Below, piece after piece: positions 1-13,465 of a stretch of 64,000 nucleotides of DNA. Position numbers and translations under genes: made by a program. Every line of letters begins with the position of its first letter. Position 1 is the first letter of the stretch. The DNA lies in contig JXTB01000082.1 of NCBI GenBank assembly GCA_002914805.1, positions 578,963-642,962 of the forward strand, given 5' to 3'. Under the pieces are notes generated by a model that worked only from the letters and a program-made list of their open reading frames with translations, was not told the origin of the DNA and ran no database searches. This DNA comes from Parasponia andersonii. Lineage: Eukaryota; Streptophyta; Magnoliopsida; Rosales; Cannabaceae.

Positions 1-214
1 GGAACTTTCTATGAAAATCAAATTTTTAAAAATACCACTAACTGCAATTTTTCTCAAGTATTTCTAATAATTTACACTTTATTTTCTTGCTTTTTAGGTT
101 TAGTTTTAAATTAGACAGACTCCCTTCAAACCATAAAATTGATAACTTAACAATTAGATCATTTCTTTATGTGATCGACTTTACTACCACTATATTGGAC
201 AATACTAAGTTAGA

Positions 215-1350
215 GAAATGAGGGTTCTAATTTGGATGATTAATGACACAGTATAGAGATTACATTCAATATGTTTAGTATGAGTATATAATATGGGATT
301 AGCAATAAGCATCATAACATTTTGATCATCACACCAGATAATAAGAGTATTTGGTGGAGAAACTTGTAACTTAGTAAGCAAAGATTGAATCCATGTAACT
401 TCAGCTACAACATTAGCTAAACTCCTATATTCAGCTTTTGTAGATGACTGGAAACAATGTATTGCTTTTCAGACTGCTAAGAGAACAAGTTTGAATAAAA
501 TACATGCAAATACCTGATCTAGACCTTTGATCATTAAGATTAGCTGCCCAGTCAGCATCACAATAAGCAACAAGATCAAACGATGAAACATCTCTGATAT
601 GTAGACTATAATCCAAATTACCACTAAGATATCTCAAGATCCTAATGAGATTACAAAGGATTTTGCATAATTAGGTAGACCTTATTTACACTATAGGCAG
701 TTTTAGGTCTTGTAATAGTTATATACTGCAATGCACCCATAATGGACCTATACAATTGAACATTTTTGATTGGATCACTCCTAAAAGTTGAGAGTCTAAG
801 TCCACTGGTCATGGGTGTGCTTTGAGCTTTGGCAAATGGCATATTATCTTTACACAACAAGTCTTTTAAGTACTTAGTTTGAGACAAATGCAAACCCTCA
901 GTAGTATGATGAACTTGAACACCTAGAAAGTAGCTAATAACCCAAGTCTTTGAGAGCAAAAGCTTGTTTAAGATCTAAGATGACAACAGTAACTGAAGAT
1001 AAGTAGCTTATAGTGATGAGAATGTCATCCATATGTATAAGAACAAAAGCGGAGTGACCATAATTGACTCGAATGAATACTAGCAGATTCGATTAAGCTA
1101 AGTGAAAGCCAAAGGAGCTTAAGGTAGATGTAATAGCAAACTAGGCTATGAGAGTCTACTTGAGGCTATAGAGAGCTTTGTGAAATTTGCAAAACCAAAC
1201 CAAGATTATTAGCATCTTCAAAACCAAGAGGTTGATCCATGTAGACGTCCACTTCTAAATCACCATTTAGAAATGCATTGTTGACATTGAGTTATCGAAT
1301 TGTCCACCCTTTAGACAGAGCTATTGTTAAAATAATCCTAATAGTAATTG
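215..1350 (-). pseudogene. Ty1/copia 'F' reverse transcriptase and RNase H remnant
   Basis: The minus strand reads, from right to left, through the second half of a copia Pol polyprotein. The RT part shows VNNAFLNGDLEVDVYM (about 1240-1290), then a catalytic MDDILIT (about 1025-1045, normally YVDDIL), then [17 protein letters not shown] and [13 protein letters not shown] (650-960). RNase H shows LVAYCDADWAANLND (about 540-585) and KAEYRSLANVVAEV (about 400-440), continuing to TKHIE (about 260). Frameshifts and stops occur throughout, so this is a dead copy. It is the 3' half of one element whose gag and protease lie at 14705-16258; element A separates the halves. The 3' LTR was not recognised and would lie at or beyond the left edge of the window. 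The copia assignment is firm; the lineage (Ivana/Retrofit-like) is only a guess. Confidence 0.88.
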
Positions 1351-1479
1351 GTTTGACACCAAGGCTTAAAGTTTCAGTGAAATCAAAGCCAACTTGTTGA
1401 AGAAAAACATACTTTGCATTTATGAACTGTATAATCTAAATGTTCTTTAACCTGAAATACCTACTTATAGCCAATGGGC

Positions 1480-2242
1480 TTTCTACCTATTGGCAATGAA
1501 ACTAAAGACCAAGTGTTGTGCTTGTTCAAAACTAAAAGTGCATTTGTCATGGCAGTTTTTTGGTGATCTTTGATGTAAAACATCAATAATTGATGTAGGT
1601 TCAAGTATGATAAGATAGACTTCATGTTTTGAAATGCATGCCTTGCCTCTGATGGTCATAGGGTGAATACTAATATAATTAAGAACATCCAGCACAGAAG
1701 AATGATTGGTAGAAGAGATAACATGCAGTGAAATAGTTTAAGATGCTTGAGTCAGTTGGACAATACAAGAAGATATTGGAGAAAGGAAAACTAAAATCGG
1801 ATAAAGAGATGCAGGAACTGGAGAAGAAAGAAGTGGAGTAGTATAAAGGGAAGTAAAGAAGGAAGAAATATTCTAAGCAGAAGAAGATGAAGAAATAGTG
1901 TGGAGTTATGGAAAGGAATGTTCATAAAAAATAACATCTCAAGAAAAAAAGAATTTCTACTATCTAGAGCTAGACATTTGTAGCCTAAGAATTGAATAGA
2001 CTTATTCTAAAGGTTGTGTTTATTATAGAGTTATGGTGGAAAAGCAAGTACATCCAAAGCCTTTTAATTGAGAATAATATGAAATTCGATAAAAGAGAGC
2101 TTCATGTGGTGATTTGTATTTGAGTTTAAGGGTAAGCATTCTATTTATCAGATAAACAACTATTCCATAGGCTTTTTCCTACAATATAAGTTGCATATAT
2201 GAGTAAGTAAGGTTACCCATTTTCAACAATATGCCTATATTT
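1480..2242 (-). pseudogene. Ty1/copia 'F' integrase C-terminal part and IN-RT linker
   Basis: The minus strand carries the end of the copia integrase: VVYLINRM, then KSPHEALFY, SQLKGFGC and further degenerate matches (about 2180-1900). The linker before RT follows, with SIHPMTIRGKACISK (about 1620-1680). Typical complete elements read similarly (LINRMPTP..KSPYEALF; HPMTTRGKAGI). Several in-frame stops are present. The sequence ends abruptly at 2242, where the 3' LTR of the inserted element A begins. The integrase catalytic core, expected further right, is missing from both flanks of the insertion, so F also lost sequence there. Confidence 0.82.
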
Positions 2243-2272
2243 TGATGGAAATTGACCTAAAACTTAGGTAAA

Positions 2273-2305
<33 letters not shown>

Positions 2306-2716
2306 GAAAAACATGATCATATCATGAATGTAACGGAAAAATAACGGATTTAGGTTTTAAAATTTTTTACATGAAAATATATTTTCATAACCATACAATA
2401 TTCATATATCATATACAGGATCATGTATAATATAAATTAAATCTAGATGCATAAACCCTAGAGATAGGACTAATGTTCATCTCTTATAGTGTACTCTTCC
2501 TTGATCTCCTTGTTAATAGTGATCAAATTTCCAACTCTAGATCTTCTTATCTATGCTCTTACTCTTAGTTGATAAGACGAGTAGGTATCAAGTTGAATCC
2601 TTTGTTGGAGAATGATGAAGAATACCTTTTTGATCATTTGGAATACTAAAATGTGAGATGAGAATATGAGGTTGCAAGAAACTTTTTCTCCCTCACTTTT
2701 ACTGAGCTATGTGTAT

Positions 2717-2765
<49 letters not shown>

Positions 2766-4053
2766 ATGCATATGACACTGGTGTTAGAATTGAGTAATTT
2801 TTTCTCTCATGTATCTTATATATATGAGGCCCAAAACTGGTAATCCTAGTCCAATTAAAATTAGGCTTCAATTTAGGCTTTGGTGTATTTTTATAAATAT
2901 ATCTAACTCAAGTAACTTATTTATAAAAATATTAACTTCTATGTAGAATTATTATTTTACACAATTTCACAAAACTAATTTCACAAATAGCACCAACTAA
3001 TTAATGAGCTTTATTGAGCTAGACAAAAGACTTAATAGATCCAAACAATCTAAGTTCTAATAGTATGATAAATACATAATAAATAATATTATGGTATTTA
3101 TATATATACTATTAATAAAAGGGATACTCCACTGAAGACCCAATACTACACTCTTAGATTAAATATCATGTCTTTTATAGAGATTTAATCATCTATCCTT
3201 GATTAACCGATCTATCTAGTATATTCTGTACCACAAGTAATTTCCATATACAATGTCGTAGTTGGATAGCTAAAATTACCGTAATACCCCTCCAACATAT
3301 ATTTACCTTTAAGTTACCATCTTTTTATCAAGAAATGATGTTATTGATAATTTTATTCTCAATTTCTATTTAGACAAAATTATCAACCAAGTCACAAAAA
3401 TGAATACTGAGATCTTAGATTTAATTATTCTAAAGTAACATTAATGTATAGTTTCCTTAACTATTTAGTGTTTCCGTCAATTCATAAGCCATAACTTTCA
3501 ATATATTAGAGTTCACTTCTAATGTCATAGAGGCTAGTCTTTTAATAAATCAAAAGGCTATAACACACGAAAGCAAATCCAGTCAGACATCAGGGATTAA
3601 AATCTACATGCCAAGAGCTAGTTTGTAGTAATATTAAGAATTGGGTTATGATACTCGAATTCTTTATATTATTGGGTCCAGTTCAATATACATGACTTAT
3701 TTATGTTGTACTAATATTTCTATCAGAAGTCAAACACTTCAGTGATTTGAGACATATCATTCCCATTGAGATAGATAAATATTAAAACTTATAATAAATA
3801 AAATATTTCATCTTTATTTACAGATTGTGAACTAGTCAATTTAGACTTAAGTAAAGAAACAAGTCTCTCCATAATTAGTACTTAATTATGTTTATTCTAT
3901 ACACAAATAAAGTTACATAATTTATTTTAGATAAGTAAACTATTTAACTGAGATAGTTTAATCTATCAAATATCATAATTATATATAACAGAAAGTTGTT
4001 TACACTACAATGGTCAAATTAGATATATACTTTTTAAGGCAAATATCCTAACA
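2243..4053 (-). repeat. 3' LTR of copia element A (family A LTR, about 1.8 kb)
   Basis: On the plus strand it starts TGATGGAAATTGACC and ends CCTAACA; on the element's own strand that is TGTTAGG...CA. It aligns with 13466-14704 over the first roughly 1.2 kb, and its right part aligns with 62252-63131. It holds a (TA)n run at about 2273-2299 and a (CT)21 run at 2719-2760. Many plant LTR promoters carry such tracts, but function is not shown here. Confidence 0.88.
2719..2760. repeat. (CT)n microsatellite inside LTR A
   Basis: About 21 uninterrupted CT units. The matching site in the other LTR of the same element (about 13937-13954) has only about nine units, so the tract has changed length since insertion. 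Confidence 0.95.
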
Positions 4054-4064
4054 ATCTCTCACTT
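4054..4064 (-). other. Polypurine tract of element A
   Basis: On the minus strand AAGTGAGAGAT directly precedes the 3' LTR start TGTTAGG. This is the usual copia second-strand priming site; element B1 has AAGTGGGAGAT at the same place. Confidence 0.75.
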
Positions 4065-4224
4065 GTCTAAAAAGCAGTTACTAAAACTAATTTTCTAAAA
4101 GCCAAAAAAAAGTTCCAAATGACCAAAATTAAAAACTAAGTGTTCAACTAATAACTTAAATAACTAAGAAAAATAATAAAGGTCGCAAGATGTCTCTTCA
4201 TCGTTTTCATGACAGAGTTCTCTT

Positions 4225-5531
4225 TCATCCTCCAGAAAGTCTATATATGCTGATGAAGATTGTATTGGTAGATTGTCTATAAAGAAGATACCCCTTCTCC
4301 TCCTTCAGGTAGTCAAGTACAAAATATTTTGCTAAATTCTTGTCAATTTCATCTCCTTCGTTCTTACATAGGTATACTTCGTAACTCCATATCTTTAAAT
4401 GCTCTAAGCTCTTTACATAGCCTATCCACATCTAAAAAGGTGTTGAAGTAACTTTATTTAATGGAGTGAAGTCGAGGACGTACGAAGCCATCTTCAATGC
4501 ATAATCCTAGTATATTTTCGACAGCAACGACTCCTTGTACATCAGCTCTATGGTATGCTTGAGTCTGATATTATATCTCTCAGTAGCCCCTATACAACTA
4601 TGTTTATAGATAGTTGCATATTTATAAGGAATAGCAAGATCAGTCAGAGTTAGTCTCAGTAGGTGTCATAAAGAATCCATATCTCCATGTTCAACTTCAA
4701 TCTTGAACTTCTTGACCTTGGTATCATGTTGCATTCACACTATTCTATCGAACTCGTGGAAAGTATCTAGGACATCATCGTATTTCTTTAGAAGATATAC
4801 TTGTTCGAAGTCTGAACAATCATCAGTAAAAGTGAAAAACAATGTATACTTGTTGTAGAAAACTACCTCCAATAGTTCACAAATATGCACATGTATGCAC
4901 TCTAAACATGTTTCAGTTTTATCATAATGAGTTGCAAGATAATGCTTGTACTCTACAGGCTTCTTACAATTTATGTCATTGCTGATTTTTACTTCATGTA
5001 AGTGACGCAACTCCATAAGTCTGCGAATTTCTAAACATGGCATGTGTCTGAGTCGCTTGTGCTAATCGATGGTATTTTGCTCCTTCCTAATGTCTTTCAT
5101 TATCTAATACTCATCATTGAAGATAATGTACTTTGTGGCTCTGGGGTCAGAACATAAAGTCTATTTTATATTTCTCCCACATAGTACAATATATTGTTAG
5201 AGAAGATATTCACCTTCTTGTTAAACATGAAGCAATAGCTTTCTCTATATACTTTCACTACTGAGAGAGCATTCATACTAAACTCTAGTGCGTAGTAGCA
5301 CTCTTGCACAATCATAGAGCTATCATTGAATTTCAGGAAACTATCATCTATGCCTTTAACTCGAACTGTTCGATTGTCTCCAACTTCTATATGACAACCA
5401 ACGTTAGTTAATTGATTTTGTTTAATAAACCACTTCTTGTTATTGTAGATATTAACATTAGTTCTTGAGTCCACTAGCAAGAGATCTTGCATTTTTATAG
5501 CTAAAAGTGACTTTCTTGGCCTTCCAAACAA
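4225..5531 (-). pseudogene. Element A protease and integrase remnant
   Basis: Three open fragments on the minus strand follow copia order. The protease fragment (5531-5166) reads VDSRTNVNIYNNKKWF where active elements have VDSGATxHI, so the catalytic D-S-G has become D-S-R. The integrase start (5043-4735) has CLECIHVHIC and FTFTDDCSDF, with the first catalytic aspartate (usually TD) now VH. The integrase tail (4431-4225) has HLKIWSYEVYLC and KGYLLYRQSTNTIFIS. RT and RNase H, expected next, are absent: the sequence passes in about 160 bp to the polypurine tract. The copy cannot encode its own transposition. Confidence 0.8.
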
Positions 5532-7278
5532 TCTATTACCAGAGAAGGTCCTGACCTCTTTTCAGTAGAGGTATCCTCAAGTTGATTATCATTCAAACTC
5601 ATTGAACGTTATGATGTCTCTATTGATATCCTTATTCTACTTCATGTACAATATTCTTTTGTCTCTTTCGTCTTTCTGTAAACTTTATCCATCTTATGAA
5701 AAAGTATTTCTCCAAAAACTACAAAATGATAAAATTTCTAATTAGACAAAAGTCATAATAGAAATCCAATTCATAATTGAATTTAATGGATTCAATTCAC
5801 AATTAAATTCTGTGAATTTAATTCTCAATTATACACATTGGAAAAAATAATCAAATACAAACATCTTTGTTTCAATTTAATTTTGTAGTAAGATAATAAA
5901 CACCTCAATAAGGGTGTTCGTTATCTTAAGTAAGATAATAAATACCTTAACAAGGGTATTAATTATTAGGAATTAACTTTGGCATAATTACCAACTCTTG
6001 TGATTTACCAATCAAAGTAGCTGATTTAAAATCAGTAGACAAATCATGTAAGATATTGCAATACACATAGAATAAAATAAGAAACATAAATATAGTGGCA
6101 TATAATCAAACAAGAAGATTATGTATTATGTTATTAATGGTCATTTGGAAACTAAGGATAAAATATAGACAAGTATACAAATTATGATCCTCCTAGTACT
6201 CAACTAAGTTTGCTAGTTTATCTGAATATATAAGAATTTATAATATTTTACATTAAATTTAACAAGATAAAATGCTTGTGAAGAATCCCCAAGACTGTCA
6301 TAAATATTCAAGATATTTTAACCTACTATAGATCACAAGTTATCTACGGGTAATCATATAAATCTACAAGTTAAATATGAACAATTTACTTTAGACAAAA
6401 AGACAAATATCTCATATTCCAGTTTGCTAATTACCCTGCTTATCGGTCCATAAATATACTAACATAGTTCCTACGAGAGGTTAATAATATCCTATGTTAA
6501 GTGTATAACCCATCATTTCAATTTACAAGCTTTCTTATACAATATAGTCTCCTACAGAAGATTAATACGTAAAGTCTACTTGTAATTTTATCCTAAGAGA
6601 TTCAATACCAGTAATAGCTAAATGAAAATCTTTCTACGAGAGCTTAGTAAGATTCTGAGATGAGGCACATCTTTTAGAACTATTGAATCAATAACGGAGA
6701 CCTTGGATATCTTATACTCGCTTCCACTCAATCTTTTAAAAATTATGGATTCTTGATTTTACCCAGTTATCTAACTTATTTAGTAATCATAAAATCAAAT
6801 ATGTATATCCAATTATGTGACCTAAAGAAAATGAGCTAATTTAAGACATTATGATATACTATTTTAGACATGGTGCTATGATCGAACAATTATTATCTCA
6901 AGCCAAAGTGCAAACATTATATTATACATCACATATATATAAAAGTAAACAATAAAAACATACAAGATATAACGATCAAGTAAAAAGGTCTGTGGATTAT
7001 AAATCATTCAAACAAAACTTCTCCAGAGGAAAATTCAATTATTTGGTCAACAGTCTTTCAAACAAAGATAAATAATAAAAAACGGTATTTAAACCAAGTC
7101 CTGTATAAGAATTAGTTTTGAAAAATCTAACTAAGAAACTTTAATCACTAAATTATTTAACTAATAATTTTAATGATTCTTAGTAGTAGAATTTAATCAA
7201 ATTAAATTTTAAGTGCATTCATAAAAATAAGTAAATAGTTATAAAAATATTTTGTATAAAAGTTAAACAAATAATTAC
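5532..7278 (-). other. Leader and gag scar of element A, proximal part
   Basis: Non-coding, A+T-rich. The part at about 6200-6830, read on the minus strand, aligns with the B1 leader at about 38300-38890 (shared blocks include GGTCTCC.TTATTG and CTCAGAATCTT.CT.AGCTC). The gag coding region that should lie between this leader and the protease has been deleted or is unrecognisable. No gene is seen. Confidence 0.6.
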
Positions 7279-8593
7279 TGTAACCCCCTAGATATTCCTA
7301 AACTTGCAAACTTAGTATAATTATTATTAATAAACTTATTGTCAAATTTTAATAAGTTTATGCTCGCAAATACTTGAAATTACGTATGTAATATTATTTT
7401 AATGTTAAATTTTATTATGTGAGAAAACAATAGTTATTCCTTATTTTAACTTAGAAATTCTAAGTTAGTTTTCCTTAATAATAAATCGCTTCTACAAAGA
7501 TTATATTATGTACATCAATATAACCTAATTAAGAATGTGACATGTTTATATCACATTAAAAATTGTTATATTTTACAACCTAAAGTTAATGGTTATACCA
7601 AAATAGTACCATGTCATAATTTAAATGGTTAGGATTTAAGTATACAAAGAATTAAGTAGACAAATCAATCTAAGGATGGAAAATAAGTTGTCGAAAAAGA
7701 TAAAGAGTAGTGAAGTTTTACCTCAAAGAAGTAATAACTTTAAATTAGTGGAATTGAAAAGGAATGGGATAAAGTTAGTGGATAATTTTAAAAAAAGAAA
7801 ATATAGACAAAACTAATTGATAACTTTTGTCTCTAAAATAATTTAGAAGGTAGGAAAAAGGAAAATGATAGTGGAAATATTCTGTGGACATAGACAAAGC
7901 TAATTAGTAGCTTTTGTCTCCAAAATAATTCAAAAGGTATGAAAAATATCAATATAGTAGAGATTTTCTTTGTGAGCTAGTGGTGTTGGATTCCAAATAA
8001 TTAATAATCGAAAAAGAAGAAAGATTAGAGACAAAAGTAGTATATGAGTGAAAAATAAAGTAAAAGATAAGGTAATGGAGTAGGAAAAAAAGATATATTG
8101 ACAAATTAGTAATAATGGTGCTTTGATTATTTGATGGAATATGAAAGTGTATATTATTGGATACCTCCTATGGATGGTCTGTAAATAGATCCTTCATTTG
8201 GCAATTATAAATCTATACTCAATCTTCCAATTATTTAGCCAAAACTACTTTCATTTTTCCAATTATCCTTTCTCAAAAAAAAAAAAACTCTTTCTGCTTC
8301 ACTTTCTTCTAAATATGTAAGAACTATAGTATTTTATTCATTGACTCTAGAAATTAAAAATTATAGTCAAGAGAAAAGAGTACCTAGTTTTATGATGGAG
8401 ATGTAAGAAATAAGATTCAAGCTTGGAAGGTAAATATTCTCTCACCTTGCTTGTTATATTTTTAAATAGATTCTATGAGTAATAACATATTTGATCTACT
8501 TTAGATGTTATATAATTTATATTACATTTAGACTTATTTTATTGATTTCCTAAGCCTCTAAATATGAATACTTTATAATAATAATAAAGGCTA

Positions 8594-8627
<34 letters not shown>

Positions 8628-10973
8628 TTAAAATGACTAAATACAAAAGTGGAAGATTTTTAAGTATAAGACCCTAAAATAAAATATGTATGAAAATGAA
8701 CCAAACTTAATGTTTGCTCAAAAGTTAAAAGGACTAAAATGCCAAAACTTTGAGTATTTGAGTCAAAAGTATAATTTTGACAAAATATGAGTCAAATATG
8801 TAGGAAAGATATTTTAAGCAGTTTTAAGACCATATTAAAGTGTAAAAGTAAATAAATGAAGAATTTTTAACAAAAAAATAATCTATAACTCAATATTTAC
8901 CATTCGAGGGCATAAATGTTAGAAATCTTAAGATTATAGGCAAAAATATAAATTATAAAACTTGAAATTTTGGGTTAGAAATTTGATATAAGAATAAATA
9001 GAAATTTTATTTTAGATCTCTAATTGGGATAAGAAAAGATTTACTTAAATTTAAGACATGAAATCAATTATAGGAAATAATAATGTATGTCACTAGTTGT
9101 ATTTAGTTATGGGCCTAAAAAGCGCAATCAATACCTGATAATATTTAGTCTAAGTATGATTTTAGATTTTAAATCTGTGTAGTCATTAGTGTGTTTGACT
9201 CACTTATCATATTATGACCCTTTAATTACGAATAAGATAATGAATCAAGAATAATTCAAAGTAATTGATGAAAAGAAATATAACTAAGGAAACTTAACTG
9301 ATTTAAGATGATATTAATCAAATCAACAACCAAATTATTGATAGAATAAAAAGGTCATCATGATAAAAGTTAAGGAGAATTAAATCTCATCCATCTAAAT
9401 TGAAAGTATAAACTATTCAATGAATATAACATGACATTGTTTCTCAAATGTGAAGTTTTATATTTGATCAAGACTGAGTCTTAGCTATTTTAAGCCCACT
9501 AAGTAATTAGAAATTTTAAAAAAAAAAATAAGTCCACTTTAAAGTAATTTAACAAATAGAGTATTCATTCGTCAGGCCAAAATTCGACCTAGACGTACGT
9601 AATTAACGAGTAGAACTAGGATAATTATATTACAAGGTAAGTACAATTTCATCTATGGTATAGATATTTTGAAAATGTTTCATGTTTTCAGTATGATATG
9701 TTGAAAATTATTTTATGTATTAACTTGTCTTATTTTATTATTATATGGCCTATGTATAATGTATGCTTATAAAGATATATTTCCTATGCTATAAAAATGA
9801 TGTATGCTTACCTTATAATGTTATCATGTAAAAAAAAAAATACTTTAGCATACTTTAACAAAGGAAATGCTATGATACTGGAATATAAGTTTGGGTTTGT
9901 TGTTGAAGCGTACCCACTTATATTAAGATAAAACTAAATAAGATAAAGAATTTAAAGGTGTCGTACCAACCTCTACTAGGTGAAGATATCTGAGGAAAAA
10001 TAAGACTGACCTCTACTAAGCTAGGATTCTTGAGGAAAAGTATGTTAAGATTATGACCGTGGGTGTTTTCAGTTGGGTCATTCCCCATTCAGTAGTACAC
10101 ACTTGGTGCATACACAAAGGCCCATAAGAAAGATAAAAGACTTTGTAATAATACAATATCTAATAATAAAGCGTAAAGTAATGATTTCATAAAACAACAT
10201 AACCGGACTTTCATAAAATATTGTTTGTTTATAAGTAAAAATGTTTTGTGAGAATTACATTGTACTTGCTGAGTGAAAGCTTATATTTTATGAGTATCCA
10301 TGCTATAGGAACTAAAAGAAAGAAACCTCTGATTTAATTGACTGATTAGCTAGAATTGAGGTGGGGATAAATACGAGACACAGGCAATGGAATACCACCA
10401 TTAAAATTACTTCTGCACATGTTCTTATTATAAGACAAATGATTTCAATTATGTAAGCTCGATATTATTTGAAAACATATTTATAACTTGGAATTTTATT
10501 TCATAATGCATGATTTTATTAAATTGAACTTGAAAAAGTATTTCAATTGAATAGGGTTCAAACGAATGTTTTTCAAAAGATCTAAAAAGAAAATGTTTTG
10601 ATTTAAATAAATACAAAACACAAGGGGTTCTATCAAAAGGACATAAATTGTCTTAGGAGAGCTTGAGACTTAAGTGATCTATATGTAACCTTTTTCTTTA
10701 CCTAAGAATTATTTATTATTGCGTATTATTTAAATCATCCTAAGAAAAACTTTATAAACAAATTTAAATAAAGGTTACTTAACTATCGAGAAATATTTTA
10801 CTTGTTTTCAAAATTATCAAATTAAGTAAATGGTTAGTTATGAAAATGAAACTCTTAAAAAGAAATAAAAGTAAAAAAAAAAATTGTCATGAATTTTCAG
10901 TTAAAATTTCTATTTTTAAATAAGTAAGTTAAGAATATATATAGCTAACGGTCCGAAAAGCTGGATCGTTACA
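7279..10973. mobile_element. Ty3/gypsy-type solo LTR inserted in the leader of A
   Basis: A 3695-bp block opens TGTAACCCCCTA and closes GGATCGTTACA, so the ends form TGTAAC..GTTACA. It is flanked by ATTAC (7274-7278) and ATTAT (10974-10978), a 5-bp target duplication with one change. The closing sequence (TAACGGTCCGAAAA..GGTCGTTACA type) and the internal motif around 10060-10120 (GTTGGGTCATTCCCC.., ..ACACAAAGGCCCATAAGA) are as I remember them from long LTRs of plant Del/Tekay chromoviruses; this lineage call is from memory. There is no coding sequence, PBS or second LTR inside, so a solo LTR is the simplest reading. Confidence 0.65.
8595..8625. repeat. (TAA)n microsatellite
   Basis: About ten consecutive TAA/AAT units within the gypsy-type solo LTR. 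Confidence 0.9.
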
Positions 10974-12838
10974 ATTATAAATGCAAGTAATGAATATAAA
11001 CAACTTTACATACATTTATTAATTTTCTCAAAATTAATCATTTCAAAACAAAATAATGGTTTAAATAATTTTGGAAAAAAAAATTTAACAAAAAATTAAA
11101 ATCCTCACTCAATATGACAGTCATATTGAATATATTTTGTAAAAAACATAATTATCTCATAATTATCAAAATGCCTTTTATCATATAAAATATTACCATA
11201 ATTATCTCATAATTATCAATATTTTATTTCAAATACCACAAAATAAAATATTATTATAACTATCACATAATTAAAATATTTATTATTCAAAAAATAAAAC
11301 TTTAATCCCATTAAAATCAAGCTCCAATTTCATTATAAATCACAAAAAACAAATAAATATTCCTATTGTATTATTATCCTTTTAATTAATATTAATATAA
11401 ATTATTAATCATATTAATAATTATAAAATAATAAAAATTAATCACATTAATAATTATTAAATAATAATTCAGAAAATTAATTAAATTCAATAATTAATAT
11501 TTTTAGTAAAATATATTATCCTATGTGTAAGAATTAAGTTCATAACTTATTAGGATAATTTCAATAATTAGAGAATAAATCACATTTATTATGTAATTAT
11601 TAATTAATTAAATATTTAATTAATTTATCTAATTTTATATTCATCTCATTCAGATACCATCTTAAACTCATTAAGATCTAAAGGATAATAAAAGATAAGT
11701 ATTTTTAATTATAAAAATCTTATTTCTATAACTGTATTTAGAAAAGATTAATTGTAATATTCTAAATTAGAAAATAATTAAAACTCTTTTAATTAATCCT
11801 AATTAATTAGAAAATTATAACTCATATAATAATTCTATATTTATCAATTATTTCTATCTAATTATAATTAAACAATTTTAATAATTAAATACATATCATA
11901 TCTAAATTTAATTGCAATAGAAATCTACTCATTATTAAATTTCTATTATTAAGTAATATTATTTAATTATAAATAGATATAACTTTCTAATTAATTAATC
12001 ACATTAATTAATAAACTTATTAATCTCATTAATTAGTAGAGTTACTATTCAAATTAGTTACCTCTAACTATATTCTAATTACTATAATTAGCCTAGTTAC
12101 TAGATAAATAGTTATTATAATTAACTACAGAATATTAATCTAATTAAATTCAAATGTTTTCTATCCTAATTAATCTTATTAATTATGAATTTGAATAATC
12201 TATAGATAGTAATTATTCAAATCTAATCTGTTTAGATTTAATTTCAAATTTAAATTCAAAACTATATCCTAATTTAAATTAAGAATAATTACTAAAATTA
12301 AATTATTCAAGTTTAAACTATTATGATTTATGAATAATTATCAAATCACATCTAATCACATTAAATATCAAATTAATTTGAATAGTTGTTATCTATTTAA
12401 ATTCAAAATATAAATACAAAGAGATAGAAAATCTTATCTAATTTAAAAAATTAGTAGATATCCTATTCAAATTCAAATTAACTGTTAGATTTATTATGAT
12501 AATATTTAATTATATCTAATCTTATTAAATATCTAATTAATTTGAATATCTATTATCTATTTAAATTCAAATCTTAAATACTAGAGATAATATAGAAAAT
12601 CTTATCTAATTTCAAAAATTAGTAAATATCTTATTTGAATTCAAATTAATTACTAGATAATATTCTAATTATTTAATTGATTCAAATTTAACATTATCCT
12701 ATAGTATATCAAATTTAAAATAGGATAATTCAAAAATAGATAACTATCGTAATCTTATTTGAATAGTTTCCTATTTCAAAAATTTGAATTCAAATTAAAT
12801 AATTATCTAATTAATAATAAATAATTAGTTTATAAATT
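10974..12838 (-). other. A+T-rich leader tract of element A
   Basis: About 1.9 kb of very A+T-rich sequence made of short words such as AATTAATTA, AAATTCAAAT and their complements, with no open frame. The leaders of B1 (37460-38260) and B2 (57376-58160) have the same kind of tract at the same place, between a G+C-rich island and the gag-proximal leader. Confidence 0.65.
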
Positions 12839-13145
12839 AGTGGTGATGCAAAAACACTACCACCGTCGCCCACCAAAGAAGACAGCGAAAAGTGGAGCAA
12901 TGAATAGTAATGGGGTAGAGCCACCTAGTTATGTCGCATGACAAAGTCGTGCACACCAGACCTGCTAGCCCCGCGCGCTGACGCAACACTGTCCGAGGTG
13001 CGTGATAGGGCCCCGTGCCACTGGCGTGCGCTGGGCGTGCTGGCTGTGTGCATGGCGTGCTGGCCGCATGCACATGTGGCCATGCTGGCCGTGCCTAGCA
13101 CCCTCGTAGGCAGCCGCACGTGCAAAGCTAAAGCATGCCCAATTT
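12839..13145 (-). other. G+C-rich island in leader of element A
   Basis: About 300 bp of strikingly G+C- and CpG-rich sequence, with repeated GTGC, GCATG and GGCC words, inside an otherwise A+T-rich leader and about 0.3 kb from the primer-binding site. Short open frames here on both strands result from the composition and have no recognisable protein. B1 and B2 carry islands at the same position; base-level homology between the A island and the B islands is not clear by eye. Confidence 0.75.
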
Positions 13146-13450
13146 TTTTTTTAATGTTGAAAAAATTATAACATCATCAAAAAATTCTAGAAAAAATTCA
13201 GATTTCTAAAGTCATTGAAAACATGTTTATGAATCTATCAACCATAAAATTCAAGAATACTCAAATCTAATTTAACTAGAATCACAATTCACAAGTTTTC
13301 TTACTATGCAAAATTCAATAGTATATGTAATTAAAAATCATTCATCACCATGAATCATTTAACTATCATAAATAAAAATTACTCAAACTTAATCACATAA
13401 CTTAAATCATACGATTCTAGATTAATATTATACTATACATATAAACCTAT

Positions 13451-13463
13451 GCTCTTGATACCA
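13451..13463 (-). other. Primer-binding site of element A (initiator tRNA-Met type)
   Basis: The minus strand reads TGGTATCAAGAGC just inside the 5' LTR. The usual plant copia site, complementary to the 3' end of initiator tRNA-Met, is TGGTATCAGAGC; this copy has one extra A. It fixes the element's orientation and the LTR border. Confidence 0.8.
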
Positions 13464-13465
13464 AT

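Noticed and set aside
12837..13171. Open frames across the G+C island of element A
   Set aside because: Same composition effect; part of an untranslated retroelement leader.
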